This document shows positions 15,962 to 24,867 of a stretch of DNA of 64,000 nt, piece by piece. Made by a program: the position numbers and the translations under genes. Source of the stretch: Sorangium cellulosum So0157-2. GTDB lineage: Bacteria; Myxococcota_A; Polyangia; Polyangiales; Polyangiaceae. The notes below the pieces were generated by a model. That model did no database searches. It was given only the letters and a program-made list of their open reading frames with translations, and had not been told where the DNA came from. Every line of letters begins with the position of its first letter. The stretch's first letter is position 1. The stretch covers positions 6,559,501 through 6,623,500 of the forward strand of contig NC_021658.1 of assembly GCF_000418325.1 (NCBI RefSeq), written 5' to 3'.

Positions 15962-18027
15962 GTGGACTCCAGTGTGAGAAACACGCTCCGCCCGGGGAGC
16001 GGATACCCGACGACGTCCGTACGCCGCGCGTCCAGGAGATCCGCGACGCGCGCCCTCGCCGCGAGGTGCCCCCGGAGCCATGTCGCCTCTGCCTCGACGT
16101 CGACGGTCGCCTGCTCCGCGATCACGCCGAGGCCGGCGGGGTCGGCGTACCGGCTCGACTGGTAGACGGCCCGGAGCTCGCCGGAGGCGCCCGAGAGCAC
16201 GCCGCCGTCCGCGGGCTTCCAGTCGGCGCGAAGGCGCGGCGCGACGACGAGGCGAGGGCGAAACGGCAGGACGTCGTTGGCGGTCGTCCGCTGCGGCGTC
16301 GTGTCCCGCGGATCGAGGAACGTCGCCGCGACCTCGGCGCGGAGGAACGAGGTCACCTCGATCCCTGTCAACAGCTCCGCGCCCAGCACGCGGGCGCGGT
16401 CGACGTTGTACGGGGCCACGTAGCCCTGACCGGAGCGCGCGTACGCGATGAGCCCCGACGAAGCGCGCCCGAACACGAACGCGTCGATGTAGGCGCCTCG
16501 GAGCACCGCGCCGCGCCGCGTCTGCGCCCGGATCCCGGCCTCGAGCGTGACGCTGGACTCCGGCTCGAGCTCCGCATTGCCGTGGACGACGCCGGAGATG
16601 CCGTACACCTCGCCGAGCGTCGGGACGCGGAGGTAGCGCCCCACGGTCGCGAGCAGCCGAACCCGGCCGCTCCCCGCCTCCACGCCGACACGTCCGGACG
16701 GCGCGAGCACGTCGCAGGGGCGGCCCGGGTCCGCGCCGGTGGCGTGGCACTCGCCGCTCCCGAGGGCGCGCAGCGCGAGCCACTCGCCGAGGCGCAGCTC
16801 CGCGCTGACGGCGCCTCGCGCCGACGTGCGCCGCGCGCGCGCGAGCGGGATGTCGTCCGGCTCGCGCGAGATGCCCTCGCGCGCGACCGAGAGCATGGGT
16901 CGCACCGTGAGGCGATCGGAGAGGTAGAGGGTCGCTCCCAGCGTCTGCTCCAGGCGGCGGCCGGCGAGGCGGAGCTCGCGCGTGAGGAGCGCGAGCTCGA
17001 GGAGGGGGTCGTGGAACTCGGACCGCGCCTCGATGAACGAGGTGCGCGCCTCGAGCGTGTGCTGCGCCTCGCCGCCGAACGGAACCCGCGTCACGACGGA
17101 CGCGAGCGCGCGCCGGGATTCCCCGCGAGCCTGCCGGGAGGGCAAGAGCGCGAGCCGCGGCACGCCCTGCTCGCGATCGAGGCCGTTCGCGATCACGTCG
17201 ACGGTCGCGCCGTGGCCGAGATCGAAGCGCGCGAGCGCCCAGGCGTCGACGGCGCGCACGTCGGCGTTCTGCCGGCGCCGGACGGTGTCGTCGCTCGCGT
17301 CGAAGAGCGTCCCGCGATCGTCGACGAACGCATAGCGGTTCGCCGCGGCCTCGGCGCTCACCCCGACGATCGAGCTCACCGGGCCGGCGCTGACGCCGGC
17401 GAACGCCCACCCGCGCCTGGCCCCGAACGAGCCTGCCATGGCGCCCACGCCGGCCGTCGTCCGGGACGGCCGGCGTGGCTCGAAGAAAATCGCGCCGCCC
17501 GGCCCGAGGCGATCGGCCTCGATGGGAGCGTTGCCCCGGTAGATCTCGACGCGCTCGACGAGCCAGAGCGGCACGAGCGAGAGATCCGCGGTCCCCGCGA
17601 CGTCGTCGTTCAGGCGAACGCCGGCGAGGTACACCGGTGTCTGCGCGGCGGTCGCGCCCCGGATCGCGGCGGTCGCCGGCCCGCCGAAGCCGCCCGACTC
17701 GGTCACCTGGACGCCCGGCTGCGTGCGGAGCACGTCCGCGGCCTCGAGCCCCGCTCCGGTCAGGCGGTCGCGGGTCAGCACGGATCCCGCGACGGATCGG
17801 TCCTTGGGCGGCGCCGGCGCGCGCGCGCGCTCCCCCTCGACGCGCACCTCCAGCGGGGCTGTCGCGACGGCAGCGCGACCGCCGCCCTGCTCGGCCCCTG
17901 CCCCGCGCAGCTCTTCCGCGACCGCTGCCGGCGCGGCCGCCAGGGCGCTGCCGGCGGCGAGCACGAGCCAGCGCCCCGCGCCGTCGCTCCGCCGGCGACG
18001 CACCACACGCTCAAGGGATTGAACCAT
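15955..18027 (-). CDS. btuB: TonB-dependent outer-membrane receptor for cobalamin
   Basis: 690 residues. After a signal peptide (AAAPAAVAEE) comes a plug domain with GLEAADVLRTQPGVQVTESG, AAIRGATAAQTPVYLAGVRL and VERVEIYRGNAPIEADRLGP, and then a barrel that ends in a terminal aromatic (LTLESTW). The barrel is similar in length to BtuB/FecA relatives. Substrate assignment rests on the riboswitch 170 bp upstream and the downstream btuCDF genes. The plug contains GGFGGPATAAIRGA, normal for transporters. Confidence 0.92.
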   Translation of the reverse strand: MVQSLERVVRRRRSDGAGRWLVLAAGSALAAAPAAVAEELRGAGAEQGGGRAAVATAPLEVRVEGERARAPAPPKDRSVAGSVLTRDRLTGAGLEAADVLRTQPGVQVTESGGFGGPATAAIRGATAAQTPVYLAGVRLNDDVAGTADLSLVPLWLVERVEIYRGNAPIEADRLGPGGAIFFEPRRPSRTTAGVGAMAGSFGARRGWAFAGVSAGPVSSIVGVSAEAAANRYAFVDDRGTLFDASDDTVRRRQNADVRAVDAWALARFDLGHGATVDVIANGLDREQGVPRLALLPSRQARGESRRALASVVTRVPFGGEAQHTLEARTSFIEARSEFHDPLLELALLTRELRLAGRRLEQTLGATLYLSDRLTVRPMLSVAREGISREPDDIPLARARRTSARGAVSAELRLGEWLALRALGSGECHATGADPGRPCDVLAPSGRVGVEAGSGRVRLLATVGRYLRVPTLGEVYGISGVVHGNAELEPESSVTLEAGIRAQTRRGAVLRGAYIDAFVFGRASSGLIAYARSGQGYVAPYNVDRARVLGAELLTGIEVTSFLRAEVAATFLDPRDTTPQRTTANDVLPFRPRLVVAPRLRADWKPADGGVLSGASGELRAVYQSSRYADPAGLGVIAEQATVDVEAEATWLRGHLAARARVADLLDARRTDVVGYPLPGRSVFLTLESTW

Positions 18028-18195
18028 TCACGCCCGCCTGCCCGCGTCGACCCAGCACTGCTCGGGTGAGCTGAGAGCCGAATCGGGGGGACTGCGGACG
18101 GGCTACGGCACCGCGCCTGAGCGAGGTGGTCCAGAGCCTGCGCGCCTTCCCCTCGAAGGCTCAGGTCAGCGCGCGCCGGAGCACCGGCGCGCGCA

Positions 18196-18396
18196 CCGTC
18201 GGCAGGTCTTCGGACTCACGGGCGCTGCGGCCGTCGCCGGACGCTTTCCTACTGATCACCGCTTCCCAGGCCGCTCAAGCGCGGCCCAGTGCTCGATGGT
18301 GATGGTCGTTCCCGTTCACCGCTGCGGGGGCAGTCCCGGATTCTCACCGGGTTCCCTTTTCAGCTCGCCGGGCGATGGCCAGGCGAGCACCGATGG
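18196..18396 (-). promoter_or_regulatory. cobalamin riboswitch 3, leader of btuB operon
   Basis: On the minus strand the order is CGGTGCTCGCC, AAAAGGGAACCCGGTGAGAA with TCCGGGACTGCCCCCGCAGC, GAGCACTGGGCC, GGGAAGCGG, and the closing GTCCGAAGACCTGCC. All conserved parts of the cobalamin aptamer are present, but the peripheral helices differ from riboswitches 1 and 2. It precedes btuB by about 170 bp. A TTGACA occurs upstream on the minus strand (18433-18428), but no -10 at normal spacing is clear. Confidence 0.95.
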
Positions 18397-18501
18397 CGGG
18401 GCGACTCCTGGCAGATGTAGCGTGGATTGTCAACGCGGAAATGGCTGCCGTACGCAGCCCATTCCCATGCCCACGCGGCCCCGGGCCTGCACCAGGAAAC
18501 C

Positions 18502-18550
18502 TTGACAGTTCTTATTGAACGTGGCATCAAGCATTTGAAACTGATTTTCC
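18502..18550 (+). promoter_or_regulatory. putative promoter with Fur-box-like operator for entCEB operon
   Basis: TTGACA at 18502-18507, a 17-bp spacer, and a weak CATCAA at 18525-18530. Directly after it lies TGAAACTGATTTTCC (18536-18550), 12 of 15 identical to the palindrome TGAAAGTGACTTTCA found at 30427. In the classical description, the 19-mer at 18537-18555 matches 14 of 19 positions of the E. coli Fur consensus. The operator would block transcription initiation when iron is plentiful. Confidence 0.6.
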
Positions 18551-18555
18551 TTATC

Positions 18556-19086
18556 AGGTTTCTGTAGCGGCCCGCGACTTCACGTCCAGAGCCCGATGAA
18601 CCGAGCCCACGCGGCTCTCGAAGCCCATCGGAGCTGGATGTGACGACGTGCCCATTTCGACGTTCGGGCCGACTCCGCGCCTCGACGCCCTCGCGGGCGG
18701 AGCGCGCGCGCCGGCCTTTGGCCGCGCGCCTGCGCGCCGCGGTGGAGCCTCTGCGGCCGAGCCTCCAAGGCGCCCGGCGGCGGGACGGCGCCAGAAGCGC
18801 GGCCCTGGAGCCGGTCGATGGGCCAGCGGCGCGCCCCCGGCGCGCTCGCCTCGACGAGCCGGCGACGCGCCTCGGCCGCGCTCGCCTCGGTGTCCAGCGC
18901 TCCGCAGCTCGGTGCCATGAGACGCGCGGCGCGCCGTGTCCCGGGCGCGCGGGCGGCGCGGGCCACCGCGCGCTCCTGCGCTAGCGCCGGGAGCGCTGCC
19001 GCCGTCGCTCGGTGACAACGCCGCACGCCGGCCCGAGCGCCGCGCCGCGGGCGCCCCCCGATTCCACACCTTTCAAGGAGTGTTCG
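18556..19086. other. long leader upstream of entC, no gene recognised
   Basis: About 530 bp between the Fur-box-like site and entC. Frames on both strands are Arg/Ala/Pro-rich and show no family features. It may be an untranslated leader or remnant sequence. The ribosome site AAGGAG at 19075-19080 belongs to entC. Confidence 0.5.
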
Positions 19087-20343
19087 ATGAATTCCATCTC
19101 GATGCCGGCTGCCGTCGCTCATCCCTTGTCGAACGCCGGGCAGATCCTCAAGCAATACACCCCCGAGTCGGCGTTCTTCTTCGCGTCGCCGACGCGCACC
19201 CTCCTCGCGCAGGGCGTGCACGACATGATCCTCGAGACGATCGGCACCGATCGCGGCGAGCGCCTCTCGGACCGCATCACCCGGGTGCTCGCGGCGCAGC
19301 GGCGGGCCGGCCACGGCGTCCCCATGGCGGTCGGCGCGGTGCCGTTCAACAGCACCTCGCCCGCGCACCTCATCGTGCCGAAGACGATCCAGAGCGCCGG
19401 GCCGCTGAGCGCCGCGGCCGACGCGCTCAGACCCCAGCCGCAGGCTTCCCTCCAGACGCTGCGAAAGGTCCCCGAGCCCCGCGATTACGTGCGCGGCGTC
19501 GAGCTGGCCGTGGGCCTGATGCGGAACGAGGCGCTGAGCAAGGTGGTCCTCTCCAGGATGCTGGAGATGACGTTGCGAGAGTCCGTCGACCTCCGCGCCG
19601 TCCTGCAGCGCCTCTCGCAGCAGAACCGGAGCGGCTACACCTTCGCCGCCAACCTCTCCGATCCGATGGCGGGCCTGTCCGGCGCGGAGCGCGGCCCGAG
19701 CTCGCGGCCGCGGACCTTGATCGGCGCGAGCCCCGAGCTGCTCCTGTCCCGCTCCGGGCTCCGGGTGGTCGCCAACCCGCTGGCCGGCTCCGCGATCCGC
19801 AGCCCGGATCCGGACGAGGACCGGCGGCGCGCCATCGCCCTGCTCGCGTCCGAGAAGGACCGGCACGAGCACGCGATCGTGGTCGACGCCGTCGCCGCCG
19901 CGCTCCGGCCGTTCTGCAGGCACCTGAGCGTCCCCGAGGAGCCGTCGCTCACGCAGACGGCGAACCTGTGGCACCTGTCCAGCCGGCTCACGGGCGAGCT
20001 CCGCGATCTCTCGATCTCGTCGATGAGGCTCGCCGCCGCGCTGCACCCGACCCCCGCGGTGTGCGGATACCCGACGGAGCGCGCCCGCGCCGCCATCGAG
20101 GCCCTCGAGCCCTTCGATCGCGGGTTCTTCACGGGCCTCGTGGGCTGGTGCGACGCCGCCGGAGACGGCGAGTGGGCCGTCGTCATCCGCTGCGCCGACG
20201 TCGCCGGGCGGGCGCTCCGGCTCTACGCCGGGGCCGGGATCGTCGTCGGCTCCGAAGGCCAGCGCGAGCTCGACGAGACGTCCGCGAAGCTCCGCACGAT
20301 GCTGAACGCGCTCGGCCTCGACCAGGCGCCGGAGATCGGGTGA
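19087..20343 (+). CDS. entC: isochorismate synthase
   Basis: 418 residues, normal for EntC/DhbC. It converts chorismate to isochorismate, the first step to 2,3-dihydroxybenzoate. Chorismate-binding-family motifs are seen: LIGASPELLLSRSG, NPLAGSAIRSPDPDED, LLASEKDRHEHAIVVDAVAA, LHPTPAVCGYPTERARAAIE, FTGLVGWCDAAGDGEWAVVI and LYAGAGIVVGSEGQRELDET. They cover the catalytic Glu and the Mg site. The ATG at 19087 has AAGGAG six bases upstream. The stop overlaps the entE start (TGATG), and a Fur-box-like site lies upstream. Confidence 0.96.
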   Translation: MNSISMPAAVAHPLSNAGQILKQYTPESAFFFASPTRTLLAQGVHDMILETIGTDRGERLSDRITRVLAAQRRAGHGVPMAVGAVPFNSTSPAHLIVPKTIQSAGPLSAAADALRPQPQASLQTLRKVPEPRDYVRGVELAVGLMRNEALSKVVLSRMLEMTLRESVDLRAVLQRLSQQNRSGYTFAANLSDPMAGLSGAERGPSSRPRTLIGASPELLLSRSGLRVVANPLAGSAIRSPDPDEDRRRAIALLASEKDRHEHAIVVDAVAAALRPFCRHLSVPEEPSLTQTANLWHLSSRLTGELRDLSISSMRLAAALHPTPAVCGYPTERARAAIEALEPFDRGFFTGLVGWCDAAGDGEWAVVIRCADVAGRALRLYAGAGIVVGSEGQRELDETSAKLRTMLNALGLDQAPEIG

Positions 20344-21986
20344 TGCCCGCTGACGAACGCCGACAGGCGCTCTCCGGCTGGACCCCTTGGCCGCCCGAGG
20401 TGGCCGAGCTCTACCGGCGCGAAGGCTACTGGCGCGGCGAGACGTTCGGGGACCTGCTCCGCGAGCGGGCCGCGCAGCACCCGCACCGGATCGCCCTCGT
20501 CGGCGACGATCGCCGGCTGAGCTACGGCGAGCTCGATCGGCGCGCCGACCGCCTCGCCGCGGGCCTCCTGCGCCTCGGGATCCAGCCGCGGGATCGCGTG
20601 GTGGTCCAGCTCCCGAACATCGTGGAGTTCTTCGAGGTGTGCTTTGCGTTGTTCCGCCTCGGCGCCCTCCCCGTCCTCGCCCTGCCCGCCCACCGGCGCG
20701 CCGAGATCACGTATTTCTGCGAGCACACGGGGGCGGTCGCCTACGTCGTCGCCGACCGGGACGGCGGGTTCGACTACCGGGAGCTGGCGAGTCAGGTCCG
20801 GCGGGACGTGAAGACCTTGAAGCACGTCCTCGTGGCCGGCCAGCCCGGCGAGCACACCGCGCTCGAGGGCGTGCACGCCGATCCCGTGGAGCTGCCGAGC
20901 CCCGCGGCGGGCGACGTGGCCTTCTTCCAGCTGTCCGGCGGGAGCACCGGAGTGCCCAAGCTGATCCCGCGGACGCACGACGATTATCTCTACAGCGTGC
21001 GTGCCAGCGCGGAGATCTGCGCCCTCGACGCGGGCAGCGTGTACCTGGCCGTCCTGCCCGTCGCGCACAACTTCACCCTGAGCTCGCCGGGGAGCCTCGG
21101 CGCGCTCTGCGCCGGCGGCCGCGTGGTGCTCAGCCGCCGTCCCAGCCCGGACGAGGCGTTCCCCTGGATCGAGCGGGAGAAGGTCACGATCACCGCGCTC
21201 GTGCCGCCGCTCGCCGCGCTGTGGCTGGAGTCGGCCCGGACGGCGCGGCACGACCTGTCGAGCTTGAAGGTGCTCCAGGTGGGCGGCGCCAAGCTCGCCG
21301 CGGAGGTGGCGCGCCGGGTGCGGCCGACGCTGGGCTGCGCCCTGCAACAGGTGTTCGGGATGGCCGAGGGGCTGGTCAACTATACCCGCCTCGACGATCC
21401 CGAGGAGATCACGACTGAGACCCAGGGCCGGCCCATCTCGCCCCACGACGAGGTCCGCGTCGTGGACGACGAGGACCGCGACGTCGACGACGGGCTGGTC
21501 GGTCACCTGCTCACGCGCGGGCCTTACACCATCCGCGGCTATTACAAGGCCGACGCGCACAACGCGAAGGCGTTCACGCGCGACGGCTTCTACCGCACGG
21601 GCGATCTCGTGCGGCGCACGCCGTCGGGCTACCTGGTCGTCGAGGGCCGCGCAAAGGACCAGATCAACCGCGGCGGCGAGAAGATCGCGGCCGAGGAGGT
21701 CGAGAACCACGTCCTCGCCCACCCGGCGGTGCGCGACGCGGCGCTCGTGGCCATGCCGGACGAGCGGCTCGGCGAGCGGTCGTGCGCGTTCCTCGTGCCC
21801 CGCGGGCAGCCGCCGGCCGCGCGCGAGATCAACGCCTTCCTGCGCGAGCGCGGGGTCGCTCTGTACAAGGTGCCCGATCGCATCGAGTGGCTCGAGGCGC
21901 TCCCGACGACGAGCGTCGGCAAGGTGGACAAGAAGGCGCTCCGCAAGTGGATCGCCGATCGGCTCGCGCAGGGCGCCGAGCGCTGA
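20343..21986 (+). CDS. entE: 2,3-dihydroxybenzoate-AMP ligase
   Basis: 547 residues. It adenylates 2,3-dihydroxybenzoate and transfers it to the carrier domain of EntB. Adenylation core motifs are present: A3 LSGGSTGVPKLIPRTH, A5 QQVFGMAEGLVNYTRLDDP, A7 YRTGDLVR, A8 GRAKDQINRGGEKIAAEEVE and A10 PTTSVGKVDKKALRKW. LPVAHNFTLSSPG is typical of aryl-acid activating enzymes of the EntE/DhbE group. The start overlaps the entC stop. Confidence 0.97.
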   Translation: MPADERRQALSGWTPWPPEVAELYRREGYWRGETFGDLLRERAAQHPHRIALVGDDRRLSYGELDRRADRLAAGLLRLGIQPRDRVVVQLPNIVEFFEVCFALFRLGALPVLALPAHRRAEITYFCEHTGAVAYVVADRDGGFDYRELASQVRRDVKTLKHVLVAGQPGEHTALEGVHADPVELPSPAAGDVAFFQLSGGSTGVPKLIPRTHDDYLYSVRASAEICALDAGSVYLAVLPVAHNFTLSSPGSLGALCAGGRVVLSRRPSPDEAFPWIEREKVTITALVPPLAALWLESARTARHDLSSLKVLQVGGAKLAAEVARRVRPTLGCALQQVFGMAEGLVNYTRLDDPEEITTETQGRPISPHDEVRVVDDEDRDVDDGLVGHLLTRGPYTIRGYYKADAHNAKAFTRDGFYRTGDLVRRTPSGYLVVEGRAKDQINRGGEKIAAEEVENHVLAHPAVRDAALVAMPDERLGERSCAFLVPRGQPPAAREINAFLRERGVALYKVPDRIEWLEALPTTSVGKVDKKALRKWIADRLAQGAER

Positions 21987-22075
21987 AGCGCGGCGCGGGC
22001 CGGGGCGGCGGGGCGACGGCGCGTCGCTCGAGCCGCCGAGATGAAACGCTGTGACCACGTGAGAGAGGAACAACC

Positions 22076-23059
22076 ATGGCCATCCCCAGCATCCAGACCT
22101 ATTCCATGCCACGCGTCGACGAGCTCCCGGAGAGCCGGGTGCCCTGGCGGCCGGATCCGAGGCGCGCCGTCCTCTTGATCCACGACATGCAGGACTACTT
22201 TCTCGGCTACTACGACGCCAAGGCGTCGCCGGTCGTCGAGCTGCTCGCCAACACCCGCCTGCTCCGCGAGCGGTGCGCGGCGCGCGGGATCCCGGTCGTC
22301 TACACGAAGCAGCCCGCCGAGCAGACGAGGGCGCAGCGCGGCCTGCTGCTCGATCTCTGGGGGCCCGGGCTGACGCAGCACCCGCACAAGGAGGCGATCG
22401 TGAGCGATCTCGCGCCGGGGAGCGCCGATACGGTCCTCACCAAGTGGCGTTACAGCGCCTTCCAGCGCACCGAGCTCCTCGACCTCCTGCGCCGGTGGGG
22501 GCGCGATCAGCTGATCGTGTGCGGGATCTACGCCCATATCGGGTGCCTGATGACGGCGTGCGAGGCGTTCATGAACGACGTCCAGCCGTTCTTCGTGACC
22601 GACGCGACCGCCGATTTCTCCCGGGCGCAGCACGAGATGGCCATCGCTTACGTGGCGCAGCGGTGCGGCGTCGCGCTGCCGACAAGCGCCGTCGTGGCCG
22701 CGCTCGCGCCCCGCGACGACGCGGGCGCCGCGCCGCGCGAGGCGGCGCCGCTCGGGCGGGCGCAGGGCCGGGCGACCTGGCTCGATCGCCTGCGCGGCGA
22801 CGTCGCCGAGATCCTCGATCAGCCCGCCTCGGCGCTCTCGGATCGCGAGCACGTGCTCGACCTGGGGCTCGACTCCATCCGCCTCATGACCCTCGTCGAG
22901 CGGTGGCGCGCCGCGGGGATCGACGTCACGTTCGTGGAGCTCGGCGAGCTGCAGACGCTGGCGCAGTGGTGGGAGCTCCTGTCGACCCGGATGCCGCGCG
23001 AGGGCCGGCAAGCGCACCGGCAGGGCGGAGAGGCGCTCAGCCAGGAGGCCGCCGGCTGA
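22076..23059 (+). CDS. entB: isochorismatase with aryl carrier domain
   Basis: 327 residues with two domains. Residues 1-210 are isochorismatase: YSMPRVDELPESRVPWRPDP, RRAVLLIHDMQDYFLGYYDA (Asp nucleophile environment), VVYTKQPAEQT, TVLTKWRYSAFQRTELLDLL (Lys) and GIYAHIGCLMTACEAFMNDV. Residues about 230-305 form an aryl carrier domain with the phosphopantetheine Ser at 267 in LDLGLDSIRLMTLVE. It makes 2,3-dihydro-2,3-DHB and then carries the activated DHB. It is separated from entE by 89 bp and has its own ribosome site (GAGAGGAAC). Confidence 0.97.
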   Translation: MAIPSIQTYSMPRVDELPESRVPWRPDPRRAVLLIHDMQDYFLGYYDAKASPVVELLANTRLLRERCAARGIPVVYTKQPAEQTRAQRGLLLDLWGPGLTQHPHKEAIVSDLAPGSADTVLTKWRYSAFQRTELLDLLRRWGRDQLIVCGIYAHIGCLMTACEAFMNDVQPFFVTDATADFSRAQHEMAIAYVAQRCGVALPTSAVVAALAPRDDAGAAPREAAPLGRAQGRATWLDRLRGDVAEILDQPASALSDREHVLDLGLDSIRLMTLVERWRAAGIDVTFVELGELQTLAQWWELLSTRMPREGRQAHRQGGEALSQEAAG

Positions 23060-23097
23060 CGCCCGCGCCACCGCGCGTCGACGAGCCCGGATTCACC

Positions 23098-23943
23098 ATG
23101 AGCCACACCGCGACTCCCCCGCAAGGGGCGGCGGCGCGCACGCCGCCGCGTCTCCTCGAGGTGCTGCGCGCGACCTCGATCACGCCGCATCTGCGGCGGA
23201 TCACCCTCGGCGGCGAGGCGCTCGCGGGGTTCCCCGCGGGCTCCGGCGGCGCGCACATCAAGGTGTTCCTCCCGCGGGAAGGCCAATCGGCGCCGGAGCT
23301 GCCCACGCTCGGTCCGGACGGCCCGGTCTGGCCTCCCGCGCCGCGGCGGCCGATCACGCGCACGTACTCGGTGCGCCGGTACGACGCGCGGGCGGGCGAG
23401 CTGGAGGTCGACTTCGTGCTGCACGGGGACGACGGCCCCGCGTCGCGCTGGGCCCGCCGGGTCGAGCCGGGCGGCCGGATCGGCGTCGCCGGGCCCAGCG
23501 GCCCGGATCCGATGCTGGGGCCCGCCGACTGGTACCTCCTGGCCGGCGACCTCGCCGCGCTTCCGGCGATCGGCGCGCTGCTGGAGGCCCTGCCGGCCAC
23601 GGCGCGCGGACACGCGTTCATCGCGGTCCCGGACGCGGCCGACGTGCAGCCGATCGCGTGTCCGCCGGCCGTCGCGCTGACCTGGTTACCGCTCGGCGGA
23701 AAGCACGCGCCCGGCCCCGAGCTGGAGGACGCGGTGCGCGCCCTCGAGTGGCCGCCGGGCCGGGCCTTCGCCTGGGTCGCCGGCGAGGCGTCGTCGGTCC
23801 GCGCGATCCGCGACCACCTGCGGAACGAGCGCGGCCTCGGGCGCGACGCGATGTACGCCGTGCCGTACTGGAAGGCCGATCGCGCCGAGGAGGCGTATCA
23901 CGAGGAGCGCCATCGGTTCATGGATGAGCTCGACCCCACCTGA
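23098..23943 (+). CDS. siderophore-interacting protein (ViuB/SIP-type ferric reductase)
   Basis: 281 residues. The FAD-binding motif RPITRTYSVRRYD, the segment VDFVLHGDDGPASRWAR, and the NAD(P)H-side motifs DWYLLAGDLAALPAIGALLE and FAWVAGEASSVRAIRDHL place it in the SIP/ViuB family of cytoplasmic flavin reductases that release iron from ferric siderophores. The ATG at 23098 is 38 bp after entB. Its place inside the biosynthetic operon supports a dedicated role. Confidence 0.93.
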   Translation: MSHTATPPQGAAARTPPRLLEVLRATSITPHLRRITLGGEALAGFPAGSGGAHIKVFLPREGQSAPELPTLGPDGPVWPPAPRRPITRTYSVRRYDARAGELEVDFVLHGDDGPASRWARRVEPGGRIGVAGPSGPDPMLGPADWYLLAGDLAALPAIGALLEALPATARGHAFIAVPDAADVQPIACPPAVALTWLPLGGKHAPGPELEDAVRALEWPPGRAFAWVAGEASSVRAIRDHLRNERGLGRDAMYAVPYWKADRAEEAYHEERHRFMDELDPT

Positions 23944-23956
23944 CGGAGAGCGAGAG

Positions 23957-24739
23957 ATGGAGATGGAGTTCAAACATAGAGTCGCGCTCGTCACGGGCGC
24001 CGCGCAGGGGATCGGCGAGGCCGTCGCGCGGGCGCTCGCGGCGCGCGGCGCGGCCGTGGCGGCGCTCGACGCGAACCGGGAGCGCCTTGACGCCGTGGTC
24101 GCCGATCTGACGGCGGGCGGCCGCCGCGCCGCGGCGTTCGCGGCCGACGTGTCGGACGGCGAGGCCGTCGACGGGGTCGTGGACCGGGTCGAGCGGGAGC
24201 TCGGGCCGCTGGACATCCTGGTCAACGTGGCGGGCATCCTGCGCGTCGGCCCGGTCCTGGAGCTGAGCGACGACGACTGGGAGCGGACCTTCGCGGTCAA
24301 CACCCGGGGCGTGGTCAACGTGAGCCGGGCCGTGGCGCGGCGCATGACGGGGCGCGCTTCGGGGTCGATCGTGACGGTCGGGTCCAACGCCGCGCGGACC
24401 CCGCGGGTGCACATGGCCGCTTATGCCGCCTCCAAGGCGGCCACGACCATGTTCACGAAATGCCTCGGCCTGGAGCTCGCGAGATACAATATCCGGTGCA
24501 ACGTGGTCTCCCCGGGCTCGACGGACACGCCGATGCAGCGCGCGCTCTGGACCGACGGGCGCGGGGCGCGCGCGGTCATCGCCGGCTCCCCCGAGGCGTT
24601 CAAGCTGGGCATCCCGCTGAACCGGATCGCCGAGACCGAGGACGTCGCCGCGGCGGTGCTGTTCCTCGCCTCGGATCAGGCGCGGCACGTCACGATGCAC
24701 GACCTCTGCGTCGACGGCGGCGCCACGCTCGGCGCCTAG
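23957..24739 (+). CDS. entA: 2,3-dihydro-2,3-dihydroxybenzoate dehydrogenase
   Basis: 260 residues, classical SDR: NAD motif VTGAAQGIGEAVARALA, NVAGIL in place of NNAG, catalytic Ser in SIVTVGSNAA and Y-x-x-x-K in AAYAASKAA, then CNVVSPGSTDTPMQRALW, which is characteristic of EntA/DhbA. It oxidises the EntB product to 2,3-dihydroxybenzoate with NAD. I use ATG 23957 (MEMEFKHRVALVTG) after GAGCGAGAG; the frame extends to 23924, overlapping the ViuB-like gene. It is the last gene of the entCEB operon. Confidence 0.95.
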   Translation: MEMEFKHRVALVTGAAQGIGEAVARALAARGAAVAALDANRERLDAVVADLTAGGRRAAAFAADVSDGEAVDGVVDRVERELGPLDILVNVAGILRVGPVLELSDDDWERTFAVNTRGVVNVSRAVARRMTGRASGSIVTVGSNAARTPRVHMAAYAASKAATTMFTKCLGLELARYNIRCNVVSPGSTDTPMQRALWTDGRGARAVIAGSPEAFKLGIPLNRIAETEDVAAAVLFLASDQARHVTMHDLCVDGGATLGA

Positions 24740-24766
24740 CGCCGATCACGTTGCTCGAGCGAAAGG

Positions 24767-24840
24767 CGAACCGCCAAGACACCGAGGACGCCAAGATAGG
24801 ACTCTCTTCTTGGCGCTCTTGGCGGTCTCAGTGTCTGCGC
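24767..24840. terminator. bidirectional inverted repeat with GCCAAGA motif between convergent genes
   Basis: Left arm GCGAACCGCCAAGACACCGA followed by GGACGCCAAGA, right arm TCTTGGCGCTCTTGGCGG followed by TCTCAGTGTCTGCGC. It forms a long imperfect stem with an AT-rich loop, located between the entA and PepSY stops. Confidence 0.6.
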
Positions 24841-24867
24841 TTCTCAGGCAGCCTCACGCTCCAGCGC

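Noticed and set aside
14714..17410. 898-codon minus-strand open frame
   Set aside because: Only the part after 15961 is a gene (propeller lipoprotein); the upstream part is Arg-rich antisense-frame text overlapping btuB.
15955..18069. long plus-strand frame opposite btuB
   Set aside because: Shadow frame typical of GC-rich DNA; the minus-strand receptor has full domain structure and a riboswitch.
18428..18433. TTGACA as -35 of the btuB riboswitch promoter (minus strand)
   Set aside because: No -10-like hexamer at 16-18 bp; left as a comment in the riboswitch entry.
18580..20046. 488-codon minus-strand frame opposite entC
   Set aside because: Arg/Glu/Val-rich antisense text without motifs; entC is unambiguous.
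22273..23943. single fusion of entB shadow and ViuB-like protein
   Set aside because: The first half is an out-of-frame reading of entB. The reductase has its own ATG at 23098.
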